Notes: generated by a model not told the origin, from the sequence alone. A DNA stretch of 64,000 bases from Pediococcus argentinicus (GCF_001437605.1 NZ_JQCQ01000003.1:22296-86295); one strand, 5' to 3'. Positions 35,134 through 43,980 are shown, counted from the stretch's first letter. A program made the numbers and translations.

Positions 35134-35496
35134 TTATTTAACCAATGATATTTTCTTCATGATTTCATTCACAGCTGGTTTATCAATACCATCTTCAGAC
35201 TTTAGTAAATCAAATAACTGTTCTGAATATTCTAGTATTTTGATCTTATTTTCCTCTACTGCTATTAAGGAATTTACTTTGATGAATCCATCCAATTCTT
35301 TTAAATCCCTTTCCTTATCTTCAGTATTCTCAGCGTTAATAATCTTATCTTGGCTGATGGCTAAGAATTTTTTTAGGCGTTGAACTTGTTTACGATTCCT
35401 TTTATTTTCTTGATAGTAAGGTAAGAATAGTGCGACTAAAACTGCTGAAAAACTAGCTAATGCTCCAACCCATTCCGATAGTGGTCCAATTTCCAT
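35134..35496 (-). CDS. Hypothetical membrane-anchored protein
   Basis: 120 aa from ATG at complement 35494-35496 (GGGAGATG upstream); a TTG 15 nt earlier is less likely. One membrane segment (about 9-28, WVGALASFSAVLVALFLPYY) is followed by a highly charged, helical cytosolic part (KNRKQVQRLKKFL, then EDKERDLKEL). No family recognised. It diverges from the toxin-antitoxin unit and may belong to the same accessory insert. Confidence 0.6.
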   Translation of the reverse strand: MEIGPLSEWVGALASFSAVLVALFLPYYQENKRNRKQVQRLKKFLAISQDKIINAENTEDKERDLKELDGFIKVNSLIAVEENKIKILEYSEQLFDLLKSEDGIDKPAVNEIMKKISLVK

Positions 35497-35624
35497 GATT
35501 TCATCTCCCAATATTTATAACTGAATTATACACATTATACTATGCTTAAGAATGTCAAGATCATGACTACTCATAAAACGGTGGACTTTTTGCACGTTTT
35601 CTCGCACTCAATGCAGGCTAAAGA

Positions 35625-35660
35625 TATAATGAACACTCATGCTACTAATTAGTAGCATGA
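35625..35660 (+). promoter_or_regulatory. Toxin-antitoxin promoter with 24-bp perfect palindrome
   Basis: TATAAT at 35625-35630 is followed 6 nt later by a perfect palindrome with half-site TCATGCTACTAA (35637-35648) and its reverse complement (35649-35660). The palindrome covers the expected transcription start, ideal for autorepression by the HTH-containing antitoxin. A good -35 is not visible. Confidence 0.7.
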
Positions 35661-35712
35661 AGCTATCTTAGCTGTTAAAATATGAATAACGGGTAGGTAG
35701 GGAGAATTTACA

Positions 35713-36003
35713 ATGAGCGTTAATGAGGCACTAGCTAAACTTAAATATCTTGTTAGCCATGGTAAATTTAAAATCGTTAATCGCCGAGATAGCCCAGCCC
35801 TACCGGTTTCTAATGAATTAGCTAGAGAAATTATCAGACAACTCGCCTTGGACGATTTCATAAAATGTGAACCTAACAGAAATAATCCGATTCAAATGGT
35901 TTGGATTTTTAAAACTGATGATGGTCAAAGATATTACATCAAGTTTCTTTTTTTGGAAGAAGAACCAAAAGTGATATTTATCAGTTTTCATTTAGATTGT
36001 TAA
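35713..36003 (+). CDS. MqsR-family toxin (mRNA interferase-like)
   Basis: 96 aa, close to the 98 aa of MqsR. The pattern follows that family: KLKYLVSHGKFKIVNRRDS at the N-terminus, a middle helix ELAREIIRQLALDDFIKCEP, and the C-terminal strands YYIKFLFLEEEPKVIFISFH. MqsR cleaves mRNA at GCU sites; the activity here is inferred. Toxin-first order, with the antitoxin start 14 nt after its stop, is as in mqsRA. Confidence 0.65.
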   Translation: MSVNEALAKLKYLVSHGKFKIVNRRDSPALPVSNELAREIIRQLALDDFIKCEPNRNNPIQMVWIFKTDDGQRYYIKFLFLEEEPKVIFISFHLDC

Positions 36004-36017
36004 GGGAGGAAAGTTTT

Positions 36018-36941
36018 ATGACATATAAAAAAGACTACACAAACACTTATATCGTGGATAAAAATGAATATAAAGTAACCGCCCCAGCGCTTTTTGACAG
36101 TGAAACTAACGAACTTATTCCAGATGATTATTTGGACGAAAAGGCTGTTGAAATAGCCAGAAAAATGCACAGAGATAAGTTTGGTTTGATTTCAGCCAAT
36201 GATTTAAAGAAATACAGAGAAAGGGTCGGGCTTTCTCAGCGTGATTTATCTGAATTAACAGGATTGAGTCCAAATACTATTGCTTTATATGAATCAGGAG
36301 CATTTCCAACTATTGCCAATAATAGGCTGTTAAAGTCTTTCATTAATAATGATCAGATTTTACGTGAATACATTGAGAATAATAGAAATAACTATTCCCC
36401 AAAATTAGTACAAAAGGTTACACAATATTTTGAAGATAAACATGAAGATTCTGATTCAAATGAAGTAACATCAAATTTCAATGCCATTCAGCTGGCTAAC
36501 TGGTTCAGAGTGGAAAATTTTTTTGCACGAGAGAACAATCTAAACATTGATCCCATTACACAAATGAAAGTAATTAAGCTCCTTTATTTTGCCTATGGGC
36601 GTTTTTTGACAGCAACACATAATAAACTATTTGATTCAAAAATAGTTCATTTACAATACGGACCCGTTATTGAAGATGTTCACAACAAATTTAATGGGAA
36701 AACAATTTTGGATATTGAAAAGCCGGACGAAGAGGCAATGAAAAGCTATAGTGAAGTTTCTTCAGATGCATTTATATCGGAAATACTTAAAAATGTTAAT
36801 GATGATTATATCGATTACAACGCTTCAAGATTGAGTAAAATCACGCATCAAAAGGGTTCACCATGGAATTTAACTGCCTCAGGGCATGTTATTCGTGATC
36901 AACTAATTTTAGAAACATTTGAACGTGGCGAAGAAAAATAA
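36018..36941 (+). CDS. Antitoxin: MqsA-like HTH fused to a Panacea (SocA/DUF4065) domain
   Basis: 307 aa from ATG 36018 (GGGAGG). Residues about 1-60 recall the MqsA N-terminus but lack its zinc-binding cysteines. Residues about 62-120 are an XRE-type HTH (YRERVGLSQRDLSELTGLSP). Residues about 160-300 form a Panacea domain: IQLANWFRVENFF, MKVIKLLYFAYG, LQYGPVIEDVHNKF, and a GSPWNLT end. Panacea domains neutralise many unrelated toxins. The HTH should bind the 24-bp palindrome upstream. Confidence 0.82.
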   Translation: MTYKKDYTNTYIVDKNEYKVTAPALFDSETNELIPDDYLDEKAVEIARKMHRDKFGLISANDLKKYRERVGLSQRDLSELTGLSPNTIALYESGAFPTIANNRLLKSFINNDQILREYIENNRNNYSPKLVQKVTQYFEDKHEDSDSNEVTSNFNAIQLANWFRVENFFARENNLNIDPITQMKVIKLLYFAYGRFLTATHNKLFDSKIVHLQYGPVIEDVHNKFNGKTILDIEKPDEEAMKSYSEVSSDAFISEILKNVNDDYIDYNASRLSKITHQKGSPWNLTASGHVIRDQLILETFERGEEK

Positions 36942-36987
36942 AAGCTGATACACAGAGACTTTATGTCCCAAAATGTATCAGCTTTTT
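36940..36987. terminator. Bidirectional terminator between TA unit and tRNA-Ala
   Basis: AAAAGCTGATACA (36940-36952) pairs with TGTATCAGCTTTT (36974-36986), 21-nt loop, T-run on both strands. Confidence 0.9.
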
Positions 36988-36998
36988 ACTACTATCAA

Positions 36999-37071
36999 TG
37001 GATCCGAACGGACTTGAACCGTCGACCCCCTACATGCGAAGCAGATGCTCTCCCAACTGAGCTACGGACCC
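36999..37071 (-). tRNA. tRNA-Ala (anticodon CGC)
   Basis: 73-nt cloverleaf on the minus strand. Acceptor GGGTCCG/CGGATCC with the G3-U70 wobble pair that identifies alanine tRNA; D-arm GCTC/GAGC; anticodon loop TTCGCAT, giving CGC (reads GCG); T-arm GACGG-TTCAAGT-CCGTT; discriminator A. The CCA end is not encoded. No duplicated 3' fragment was seen nearby, so there is no att evidence. Confidence 0.92.
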
Positions 37072-37179
37072 CTAAACTATTTTTATGATACCACTTTTTA
37101 TTGGGATTATTGCTATAATGTACTGTTGAATATGTTTTCAAAATTAAAGCCGAAAGTCTAAATAAGTGAGGTTTTTAAA

Positions 37180-38124
37180 ATGGGTAAAAAAACAAAATTA
37201 GGATTAAAACTATTTGGTGCTGCTATTGCTAGTACGATTGTTGGTTTTGGAATTGGTGGATATGCCAGTTTCATCGCCGGAATGAAGAATAGTGAAAAAG
37301 CTAAACAAAAAGCAATTAAAAAAACTGAAGAAGTCGATAACAACGAATTTGATTTAGAGTGGTTTAAAGATAAAAAGCCAGAGACGATTAAGATGCTGAG
37401 TGATGATGGACTTCAACTTGAAGCTTCATTTATTCGTCAGCCTAATCCTAATGGTCGTACTGTAATTTTAGCTCATGGATATCACCATGCTCGTCGCCAA
37501 ATGATTCCATATGCCAAGATTTTCTACAACTTAGGTTATAACGTTCTGATGCCAGATGCACGTAGTCATGGCGAAAGTGAAGGATCGTTAATTGGATTTG
37601 GTTGGTTAGATCGTCGAGATTATATTAGATGGGTACAACGGGCCGTCTTACTGACTCAACCCAGTGAAAAAATTGTCCTACTTGGAATTAGTATGGGAGC
37701 TGCGACAGTCATTGCTACATCTGGTGAGGCCGATTTGCCTAAGAATGTGAAAGCAGTGATTGAGGATAGTAGTTTTAGTCAGTTAGATGATCAATTCCGT
37801 TATCGAATCGCTAGCCATTATCATTTGCCAGCCCGTGAGTTGGAACCAATCGTGAGCTATTTAACAAAATTAGAGGGCGGATATTCCTTTAAGGAAGCTA
37901 ATATTGCTGAACAGATTGCCAAAACTAAAGTTCCAATTTTATTCATTCACGGTGATCAAGATGACTATGTTCCAATTGAAATGTTAGATGAATTAGTTGA
38001 AGCTGCTAACGTACCCTGCGAAGTCTATATTGCAGAGGGCGCTGGTCATGTTCAGTCTATAGTAGTTGATCCAGAACGATATCAAAAAGAAATTAGCAAT
38101 TTTTTGCAGAAATACGTTGATTAG
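37180..38124 (+). CDS. Alpha/beta hydrolase, membrane-anchored
   Basis: 314 aa. An N-terminal hydrophobic segment (about 10-33) anchors the enzyme. Oxyanion-side motif LAHGYHHAR, PDARSHGESEG, nucleophile elbow LLGISMGAATV (Ser about 173), an acid in HGDQDDYVP and the catalytic His in EGAGHVQS. Likely an extracytoplasmic esterase or lipase; substrate unknown. Followed after 3 nt by a lipid kinase gene. Confidence 0.85.
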   Translation: MGKKTKLGLKLFGAAIASTIVGFGIGGYASFIAGMKNSEKAKQKAIKKTEEVDNNEFDLEWFKDKKPETIKMLSDDGLQLEASFIRQPNPNGRTVILAHGYHHARRQMIPYAKIFYNLGYNVLMPDARSHGESEGSLIGFGWLDRRDYIRWVQRAVLLTQPSEKIVLLGISMGAATVIATSGEADLPKNVKAVIEDSSFSQLDDQFRYRIASHYHLPARELEPIVSYLTKLEGGYSFKEANIAEQIAKTKVPILFIHGDQDDYVPIEMLDELVEAANVPCEVYIAEGAGHVQSIVVDPERYQKEISNFLQKYVD

Positions 38125-38127
38125 ATA

Positions 38128-39072
38128 ATGAAAAATGATGAAATGAAATACTACTTTATAGTAAATCAATTTGCTGGAGCAGAGCATTCGGTTGCCGCTT
38201 GGAATACTGTTCAATTAATTTTACGACAGCGTAAAATACCATTTGAATTTACGATTACTGAGTATGCTAAACACGCAACTAAATTGGCACAGAAATTTGC
38301 TGAAGACCATGAATCGGGATGGATTATTGTTGCGGTTGGCGGAGACGGTACTTTATTGGAAGTTCTTGATGGGATTCGTCACGCTAAAAATCATCCAGCA
38401 TTAGGTTATATTCCAGCTGGATCTGGAAATGACTTTGCAAGAGCGGTTGGCATTAGTTTTAAAGCTGATGAGTCATTGAATCAGTTACTGAATGCGACCG
38501 AATCCATTGCTTTAGATGTAGTAAAATACTCAGATTATAATAGTGAAATCACACATTATTTCACGAATAATATTGGAATTGGTTTTGATGCTCAAATTGT
38601 TCATCAAGCCAATACCGGACGTAAAACACAGCTGAGTAAATGGCATTTAGAGTCAGCTGCGTACATATCAGCAATTATTAAGACCTTCTTCAAGCAGGAT
38701 GCTTTCCCTTTAGAAATTGAAATAGATGGTGAAAAGCATAAATTTGACCGAGCATTCCTTGTTTCACTGACAAATATTAAATACTTTGGTGGAGGAGTTG
38801 GCATTGCTCCTAAAGCCAGCTTAACTGACGGCAAATTAGACATAGTGATTGCAGAACAAATTTCATTTTTGAAATTAATTCGTTTATTTAGTCACGTGGT
38901 CTTTAAGGGAGATCATCTTACCCAACCTGAGATATTCTTTCGAACGGGATCACACATCCATGCTCAAAGTTTTAAACCAGAATATGGTCAGGTTAATGGA
39001 GAAGATATTCCTAAGCAAAACTTTAATATTGAATTAAGCCTAGAAAAACAGGATTTTTGGTTCATTAAATAA
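38128..39072 (+). CDS. Diacylglycerol kinase-family lipid kinase
   Basis: 314 aa. DAGK catalytic pattern: YYFIVNQFAGAEHS at the N-terminus, VAVGGDGTLLEVLDG (about 70-84) with the GGDGT nucleotide loop, GYIPAGSGNDFARAVGI (about 93-109), and GGGVGIAPKASLTDGKLDI later. Probably DgkB/YegS-like, phosphorylating diacylglycerol or a related lipid. The start is uncertain (38128 or 38143), as neither has a Shine-Dalgarno; coupling to the upstream stop is likely. Confidence 0.85.
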   Translation: MKNDEMKYYFIVNQFAGAEHSVAAWNTVQLILRQRKIPFEFTITEYAKHATKLAQKFAEDHESGWIIVAVGGDGTLLEVLDGIRHAKNHPALGYIPAGSGNDFARAVGISFKADESLNQLLNATESIALDVVKYSDYNSEITHYFTNNIGIGFDAQIVHQANTGRKTQLSKWHLESAAYISAIIKTFFKQDAFPLEIEIDGEKHKFDRAFLVSLTNIKYFGGGVGIAPKASLTDGKLDIVIAEQISFLKLIRLFSHVVFKGDHLTQPEIFFRTGSHIHAQSFKPEYGQVNGEDIPKQNFNIELSLEKQDFWFIK

Positions 39073-39077
39073 CGTTT

Positions 39078-39105
39078 TGTAAAGAAATTGTAACATTCGT
39101 GTAAA
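39078..39105 (+). promoter_or_regulatory. Predicted WalR box (three 11-bp-spaced half-sites)
   Basis: TGTAAA (39078), TGTAAC (39089) and TGTAAA (39100) are each separated by 5 nt. This matches the WalR (YycF) consensus TGTWAH-N5-TGTWAH with an extra third half-site. It lies about 80-110 bp before the surface-protein start. Confidence 0.7.
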
Positions 39106-39184
39106 AAAGTATTAACATTTAATCTCCTTCGTGGTAATCTTTAAGTAATGACAAAAAGGGTATCTTATAGGGGGATTTTTTATT

Positions 39185-40198
39185 ATGAAAAAAACAAGTT
39201 TAGTAGTTGCTGTAGCTGCATTAACTATGGGAGTTGCACCAGTTTTAACTAGTCCAGTGTTTGGGAACAATGTTGTAAATGCTGCTAAGAAATCAGCAGT
39301 TTCAAATGTTACAACTACCAAGAATACTATTTCCGTAACTAATATGAAGAAAGGTACTTCAGTTTCACTTTTAAACAGTGACAAGAAAGTTATCACAACC
39401 AAAAAAGTTACTAAAAATGGCACAGTTACATTTAAATTAAGCTCATCACAATTAAAGAAAGTTACTGCTAAAAACAGCTTGAAGGTTGCTGGTACAGGAT
39501 ATAGCTACTCAATTAACTTTAATTTTGTAAACTACGTCGCACCAAAGAAAGCTAAAAAGGTTGTTGTCAAGAAGCCGGCTAAGAAGGTAATTGCTAAAAA
39601 AGTTGTTAAAAAAACGGCTACCAAGAAGAACACAACTAAGAAAGTTACTAAATCAACACCAAAAATTAGTTATGTAACAAACACGGCTAACTCAGTTAGT
39701 GTTACAAATATTCAAAAGGGTGCCAAAGTTAACTTGGTAAACAGCAAGAAACAAGTGATTGCTAGCCAAACAACTAAAAAAGCTGGAACAGTAACATTCA
39801 AACTTTCAAAATCAGAAATGAAGAAAGTTACTGCAACAGGTTCATTCCAAGTTACATTAACAAATGCTAAATACACAATTAACTTTAACTTTGTTGGCTA
39901 CAAAGCCCCTGGTAAGGTAACAGTTAAGAAGTCTACTAAACCTGTAAAACAGGAACAAAAATACAGTGACATTTACACTAACAGCAAGTCAGTTACCGTC
40001 ACAAATGTTAAGAAAGATACTGTTGTGATCTTGAAGAACAGCAAGAAGCAAATCATTGCTACAACAACAGCTACTAAAGATGGCTCAGTTGTCTTCAACC
40101 TCTCAAAGAGCCAAGCTAAGAAGATGACTTCTAAAGCATCAGTTAACTTAGTAATCGGTAATGGTAACTACCCAATTAACTTCAACTACATCAAATAA
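39185..40198 (+). CDS. Secreted cationic protein with three internal repeats
   Basis: 337 aa. A Sec signal peptide (about 1-35) precedes three repeats of about 75 residues (about 43-118, 160-240, 264-337). Each has an (S/T)V(T/S)VTN..KG/KD start, a KK.I..(T)..T..G.V.F.LS.S..KK core and an (I/Y).INFN(F/Y) end. Repeats 1 and 2 are joined by a Lys-rich linker (VVKKPAKKVIAKKVVKK). No LPXTG motif, so wall retention would rest on charge. Function unknown; the WalR box upstream suggests a cell-wall role. Confidence 0.8.
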   Translation: MKKTSLVVAVAALTMGVAPVLTSPVFGNNVVNAAKKSAVSNVTTTKNTISVTNMKKGTSVSLLNSDKKVITTKKVTKNGTVTFKLSSSQLKKVTAKNSLKVAGTGYSYSINFNFVNYVAPKKAKKVVVKKPAKKVIAKKVVKKTATKKNTTKKVTKSTPKISYVTNTANSVSVTNIQKGAKVNLVNSKKQVIASQTTKKAGTVTFKLSKSEMKKVTATGSFQVTLTNAKYTINFNFVGYKAPGKVTVKKSTKPVKQEQKYSDIYTNSKSVTVTNVKKDTVVILKNSKKQIIATTTATKDGSVVFNLSKSQAKKMTSKASVNLVIGNGNYPINFNYIK

Positions 40199-40211
40199 TA
40201 GTTTTGATTCA

Positions 40212-40246
40212 AAAAGACGCTGAAAACTTAATCTCAGCGTCTTTTC
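40212..40246 (+). terminator. Terminator of the surface-protein gene
   Basis: AAAAGACGCTGA (40212-40223) pairs with TCAGCGTCTTTT (40234-40245). Confidence 0.85.
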
Positions 40247-40256
40247 TTGTCCAAAT

Positions 40257-40288
40257 TAAAACCCCGCTAGTTTTATACTAACGAGGCT
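40257..40288 (-). terminator. Terminator of pepD
   Basis: On the minus strand AGCCTCGTTAGT pairs with ACTAGCGGGGT using three G-U pairs, and is followed by TTTT. Confidence 0.75.
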
Positions 40289-40294
40289 TTTGTT

Positions 40295-41713
40295 TTATAG
40301 GTTTTTATCCATATTGAAAGTTAATCTTGATAAGGTTAAGCCAGTAGCGAGTAAACCATTGAAGTGGTCCATTGTACGAGTCTTCATAGCTTTAACTGTT
40401 TCATGATTTGCCTTTGTTAGGAAGCTAGTTAATTCTTCTCCAGAAAGGTTCTTTGCAGCCTCATCAATTTCAGCCACACGACCACGTAAGTATTCTTGTG
40501 AAGCAGTTACGTAATCGACGTTAGTTTGAATGAAATGACTGTAGTGACCTTCAACAACGGAACCAACAGCACGATACATCCAGTAAGCATCGTCGAGGTT
40601 CATTGTTGGAGCTGTTTGGCTGTAACTAGGATCAGTATCGGTTGCATTGTTAAAGAATGGTACGTAAGGACTGAATGCTGGGACACCAAAGTTTAACCAG
40701 AAAATTGCGGCACGTTCTTCGGGGACATCGTTACGAATCTGAAGGACGTGTGAGTTTTGCGTACGGTTCATTGAAATGGGTCTGAACTTCAAACGATCTT
40801 TGTCATCAGCATGACCAAATGGATCGTATTTAGTTTCGTTATAGTGTGAACTCAAAATGTATTCAACATCTTCAACGGCAATCTTACGACTAGCCTTGCA
40901 AATGAATGGTAAGTCAGAAGATTGAGGATCTTGTTCGACTTCTGGGTTGAGGTAGTGTTGACCATACCAAACACGTGATGTGTTGTAATGGCGGTCTTTT
41001 TCATTATCTGTACCAAAAATACGACGGAAGTTAAATCCTTCAGGATGGGCGTTCAAATGATGTTCAGAAACGAATTCTTGGATACCATCTGACCCCATGA
41101 AGTTATCGTTATCAGAAAAGTCTACTTCTTGGATAGCAACTTGGTTAGCGGCAACTGCATATGAATCATCAGGGATGCGTTGGGCAACCCAGTGATGTCC
41201 AGTAACAATTTCCATGTACCAAACGTCATTCTTATCACTGAAGATTACACCGTTACCTTCAGGAGAACCATATTGAGCGATTAATTTGCCTAAGTATTCA
41301 ACACCTTCACGAGCGGAATTAATATAAGGTAAAACCATCGTTGGCATAGTGTCTTCGGCCAAACCATTTTCAACCAAAGGATCATAGGCAAGTGATTTAG
41401 GATTGCCATAAACACTTTCAGTAGCACTCATAGCAACGTTCTTTTCGTTAAATCCACTTTCGTCATAAATACCATCTTTATCAGGATCGATATTTGGAAC
41501 GGCACTGTGACGGTAACCATTCTTAGGTAATTTAGCAGTGAAGCCATTTTGTGATGAGACGATTGTTTCATCGACGTTGCTTTCTGCAGGATGCATATAA
41601 AAACGGTGTGGAGCAAGTGGTAAAAAAGTATCATCATTACGGGCAACCATTGTTGAACCGTCGATTGAAGCATTTCTACCAACTAAAACAGTGGTACAAG
41701 CTTTTTCAGTCAA
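40295..41713 (-). CDS. pepD: C69-family dipeptidase
   Basis: 472 aa from a TTG start with AAGGAGAT upstream. N-terminal ACTTVLVGRNASIDGSTMVA is the PepD signature, with Cys6 as the presumed Ntn nucleophile. The body contains the family's NDVWYMEIVTGHHWVAQRIP and MSATESVYGNP segments. It is a cytosolic dipeptidase of broad specificity, contributing to peptide use. Divergent from dsdA. Confidence 0.92.
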   Translation of the reverse strand: MTEKACTTVLVGRNASIDGSTMVARNDDTFLPLAPHRFYMHPAESNVDETIVSSQNGFTAKLPKNGYRHSAVPNIDPDKDGIYDESGFNEKNVAMSATESVYGNPKSLAYDPLVENGLAEDTMPTMVLPYINSAREGVEYLGKLIAQYGSPEGNGVIFSDKNDVWYMEIVTGHHWVAQRIPDDSYAVAANQVAIQEVDFSDNDNFMGSDGIQEFVSEHHLNAHPEGFNFRRIFGTDNEKDRHYNTSRVWYGQHYLNPEVEQDPQSSDLPFICKASRKIAVEDVEYILSSHYNETKYDPFGHADDKDRLKFRPISMNRTQNSHVLQIRNDVPEERAAIFWLNFGVPAFSPYVPFFNNATDTDPSYSQTAPTMNLDDAYWMYRAVGSVVEGHYSHFIQTNVDYVTASQEYLRGRVAEIDEAAKNLSGEELTSFLTKANHETVKAMKTRTMDHFNGLLATGLTLSRLTFNMDKNL

Positions 41714-41886
41714 AATAAATATCTCCTTTATATTTGTGTCCTCTCTATTTTAACGCAGTATCTATAATAAGAAACTTAAAAATCTGAATGCGTAAAGATG
41801 GCGAGAATTAGGGGTTAGCAAGCACCTCTTAAAAAGGTATACTGGAATATGTGAATTATTGAACGAATGAAAGGATGTATTATCAC

Positions 41887-43191
41887 ATGTTAGACATGGA
41901 CCAGTTACTAAAGGACTACCCTGAAATTAAAACGATGCAGGAATATAAGCCTCTCTTTTGGCAAAACCCCGATTATCAAGGAAAGGCAGAGCTTCCATTT
42001 GGCATTGAACATATTTTTGATGCTGAAGCTCGTTTCCAACGTTTTGCACCATACTTTGAAGTGGCATTTCCAGAAACCCTTCCTACACATGGAATTTTAG
42101 AGTCACCTTTAGTTGATTTACCTAAAATGAAGGCAGTTTTAAATCAAAAATTTGCTCATAAAATTGAAGGTAATTTATATCTTAAAGCTGACAACTATTT
42201 GCCAATTTCGGGATCAATTAAGTCCCGCGGTGGTATTTATGAAGTTTTGAAATTTGCTGAAAAAGTAGCTATGGAACATGGTGACTTAGTTTACGGTGAT
42301 AATTACGCTATTTTGCATGAAGAACGTTATCACAAGCTCTTCTCAAATTACGGTATTGCTGTTGGTTCAACTGGTAACTTAGGTTTATCAATCGGAATTG
42401 TTGCTCAAAAATTAGGATTTAATACTAGTGTTCATATGTCTGCTGACGCTGCACAATGGAAGAAAGACAAGCTTCGTAGTAAAGGCGTTAATGTTGTGGA
42501 ATACAATGATAACTTTAGCCATGCGATTACTGAAGGTCGTAAACAAGCTGACGCTGATCCAAGTGTTTACTTTATTGATGATGAAGGATCATATGACTTA
42601 TTCTTAGGTTATTCAGTTGCTGCAATTCGTTTGCAAACACAATTGAAAGCTCAAGGCATCAAAGTTGATAAGGATCACCCACTATTTGTTTATCTACCAG
42701 CTGGTGTTGGTGGTAGTCCTAGTGGAGTTGCCTTTGGTTTGAAACAAGTACTCGGTGAACATGTTCATCCCGTCTTTGCTGAACCAACTCATATCCCATC
42801 AGTAACATTGGGGATGATGACTGGCCTTAATGATAAGATCTCAGTTTATGATGCAGGTATTGATGGAACTACCAAAGCTGATGGATTAGCGGTTGGTCGT
42901 CCTTCACGAATCGCTGGTAAGATCATGAAGACCTTACTACTTGGAACACAAACATTTGATGATCAAGAAATGATGAAAGACGTTGTTCGTCTCTACGATA
43001 GTGAGAACATACGTCTCGAACCATCTGCAGCATCTGGATTTACGATTCTAGATCAAGTTTTAGGTCAATTAGTTTCAGACTTCCCACTTGAGAATGCCAG
43101 TCATATTGTTTGGGCAACCGGTGGTAGCATGGTTCCTAAAGAAGATATGTTAGCTTACTTGAAAGATGGTAAAGCTGAGTTGAATAAGTAA
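41887..43191 (+). CDS. dsdA: D-serine dehydratase
   Basis: 434 aa from ATG 41887; ATG 41875 overlaps the Shine-Dalgarno AAAGGA. PLP fold type II: SGSIKSRGGIYE holds the PLP lysine (about 111), AVGSTGNLGLSIG is the phosphate-binding loop (about 160), and VYLPAGVGGSPSGVAFGLK follows. It deaminates D-serine to pyruvate and ammonia, a detoxification and nitrogen/pyruvate source. Monocistronic. Confidence 0.93.
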   Translation: MLDMDQLLKDYPEIKTMQEYKPLFWQNPDYQGKAELPFGIEHIFDAEARFQRFAPYFEVAFPETLPTHGILESPLVDLPKMKAVLNQKFAHKIEGNLYLKADNYLPISGSIKSRGGIYEVLKFAEKVAMEHGDLVYGDNYAILHEERYHKLFSNYGIAVGSTGNLGLSIGIVAQKLGFNTSVHMSADAAQWKKDKLRSKGVNVVEYNDNFSHAITEGRKQADADPSVYFIDDEGSYDLFLGYSVAAIRLQTQLKAQGIKVDKDHPLFVYLPAGVGGSPSGVAFGLKQVLGEHVHPVFAEPTHIPSVTLGMMTGLNDKISVYDAGIDGTTKADGLAVGRPSRIAGKIMKTLLLGTQTFDDQEMMKDVVRLYDSENIRLEPSAASGFTILDQVLGQLVSDFPLENASHIVWATGGSMVPKEDMLAYLKDGKAELNK

Positions 43192-43328
43192 TATTAGTTA
43201 GTTGAACTTCAATTTACTATATAAATATGGTTTTTCTAAAGATATGAGTCGTGTTGTATTGATGCAGTAACAAAGATAGTTTTTATGGATGCCGACATTA
43301 CAGATGAAATAAATGTACTAATTTCAAG

Positions 43329-43370
43329 TAAAACCCCCTATATTGGATAAAAACAATATAGGGGGTTTTA
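43329..43370. terminator. Long hairpin after dsdA
   Basis: 17-bp perfect stem TAAAACCCCCTATATTG (43329-43345) / 43354-43370 with an 8-nt loop. Only four T follow, but the stem is very strong. It may end dsdA on one strand and the merR-family gene on the other. Confidence 0.75.
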
Positions 43371-43454
43371 CTATGAATAAATTTCTAAAGGGAGCTTAAA
43401 TTTAGTAATGCTTAAATATGCTTATAGGCACTTTATTGCTAATAGATAAGAGTA

Positions 43455-43880
43455 TTATTTATGCTTTTGTTGCGTAAGTACCTTTTCCCATTGATTAAAA
43501 GTCGTAACTTCTACGTCTAGATTTGAATCAATTGCTTGTTGGTACAAATTAAGTTTGTCATCTAGGTATTCAGCACATATTTTCATTTTATTTAGTTGTT
43601 GTTCAATAACTTCTCTTTGTTGTTTAACAATATCCAAACGTTTAGGTATTGTTGAATTTCCCACTAAACAGAGGTCAATGTATTCTTTAATAGCTTCGAT
43701 TGACATTCCACAATCTCTTAAGTACTTGACTACAAACAACCACGCAACCGCTTCTTCATCAAATTGACGTATATTATTTTTATCTCTTTTGATATTAGGT
43801 ATCAAATTGCTGTCACAGTAAAATCTTACTGTATGAGGACTCATTTCCAATTTTTCTGAAACTTCTTTTACAGTCATCAT
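43455..43880 (-). CDS. MerR-family regulator
   Basis: 141 aa. The N-terminal winged helix TVKEVSEKLEMSPHTVRFYC is followed by NLIPNIKRDKNNIRQFDEE, then the coiled-coil dimer helix (KQQREVIEQQLNKMKICAEYL). It resembles the MerR regulators found beside aldo/keto reductases. It is divergent from such a gene and should act on the 19-bp-spaced promoter between them. Confidence 0.88.
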   Translation of the reverse strand: MMTVKEVSEKLEMSPHTVRFYCDSNLIPNIKRDKNNIRQFDEEAVAWLFVVKYLRDCGMSIEAIKEYIDLCLVGNSTIPKRLDIVKQQREVIEQQLNKMKICAEYLDDKLNLYQQAIDSNLDVEVTTFNQWEKVLTQQKHK

Positions 43881-43898
43881 AAAAAAATCTTCTTTCTA

Positions 43899-43929
43899 TT
43901 GACTGAGAGTTACTCTCAGGTGCTACGAT
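43899..43929 (+). promoter_or_regulatory. MerR-type promoter with 19-bp spacer and dyad
   Basis: TTGACT (43899-43904), 19-bp spacer, TACGAT (43924-43929). The palindrome CTGAGAGTTACTCTCAG (43903-43919) fills the spacer. The long spacer plus dyad is the hallmark of promoters activated by MerR-family DNA distortion. Confidence 0.85.
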
Positions 43930-43980
43930 AATGTTGCCATAAGGACATTTATTAATCAAGAAAAGTAGGAGGAAATTTTA

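Noticed and set aside
36999..37071. tRNA-Ala as an integration site for the toxin-antitoxin segment
   Set aside because: No integrase and no duplicated tRNA 3' end were found between 34 and 38 kb.
43241..43350. Reading frame with IVFMDADITDEINVLISSK after dsdA
   Set aside because: Starts after a stop, lacks a ribosome site and runs into the hairpin. It may be a gene fragment, but I could not assign it.
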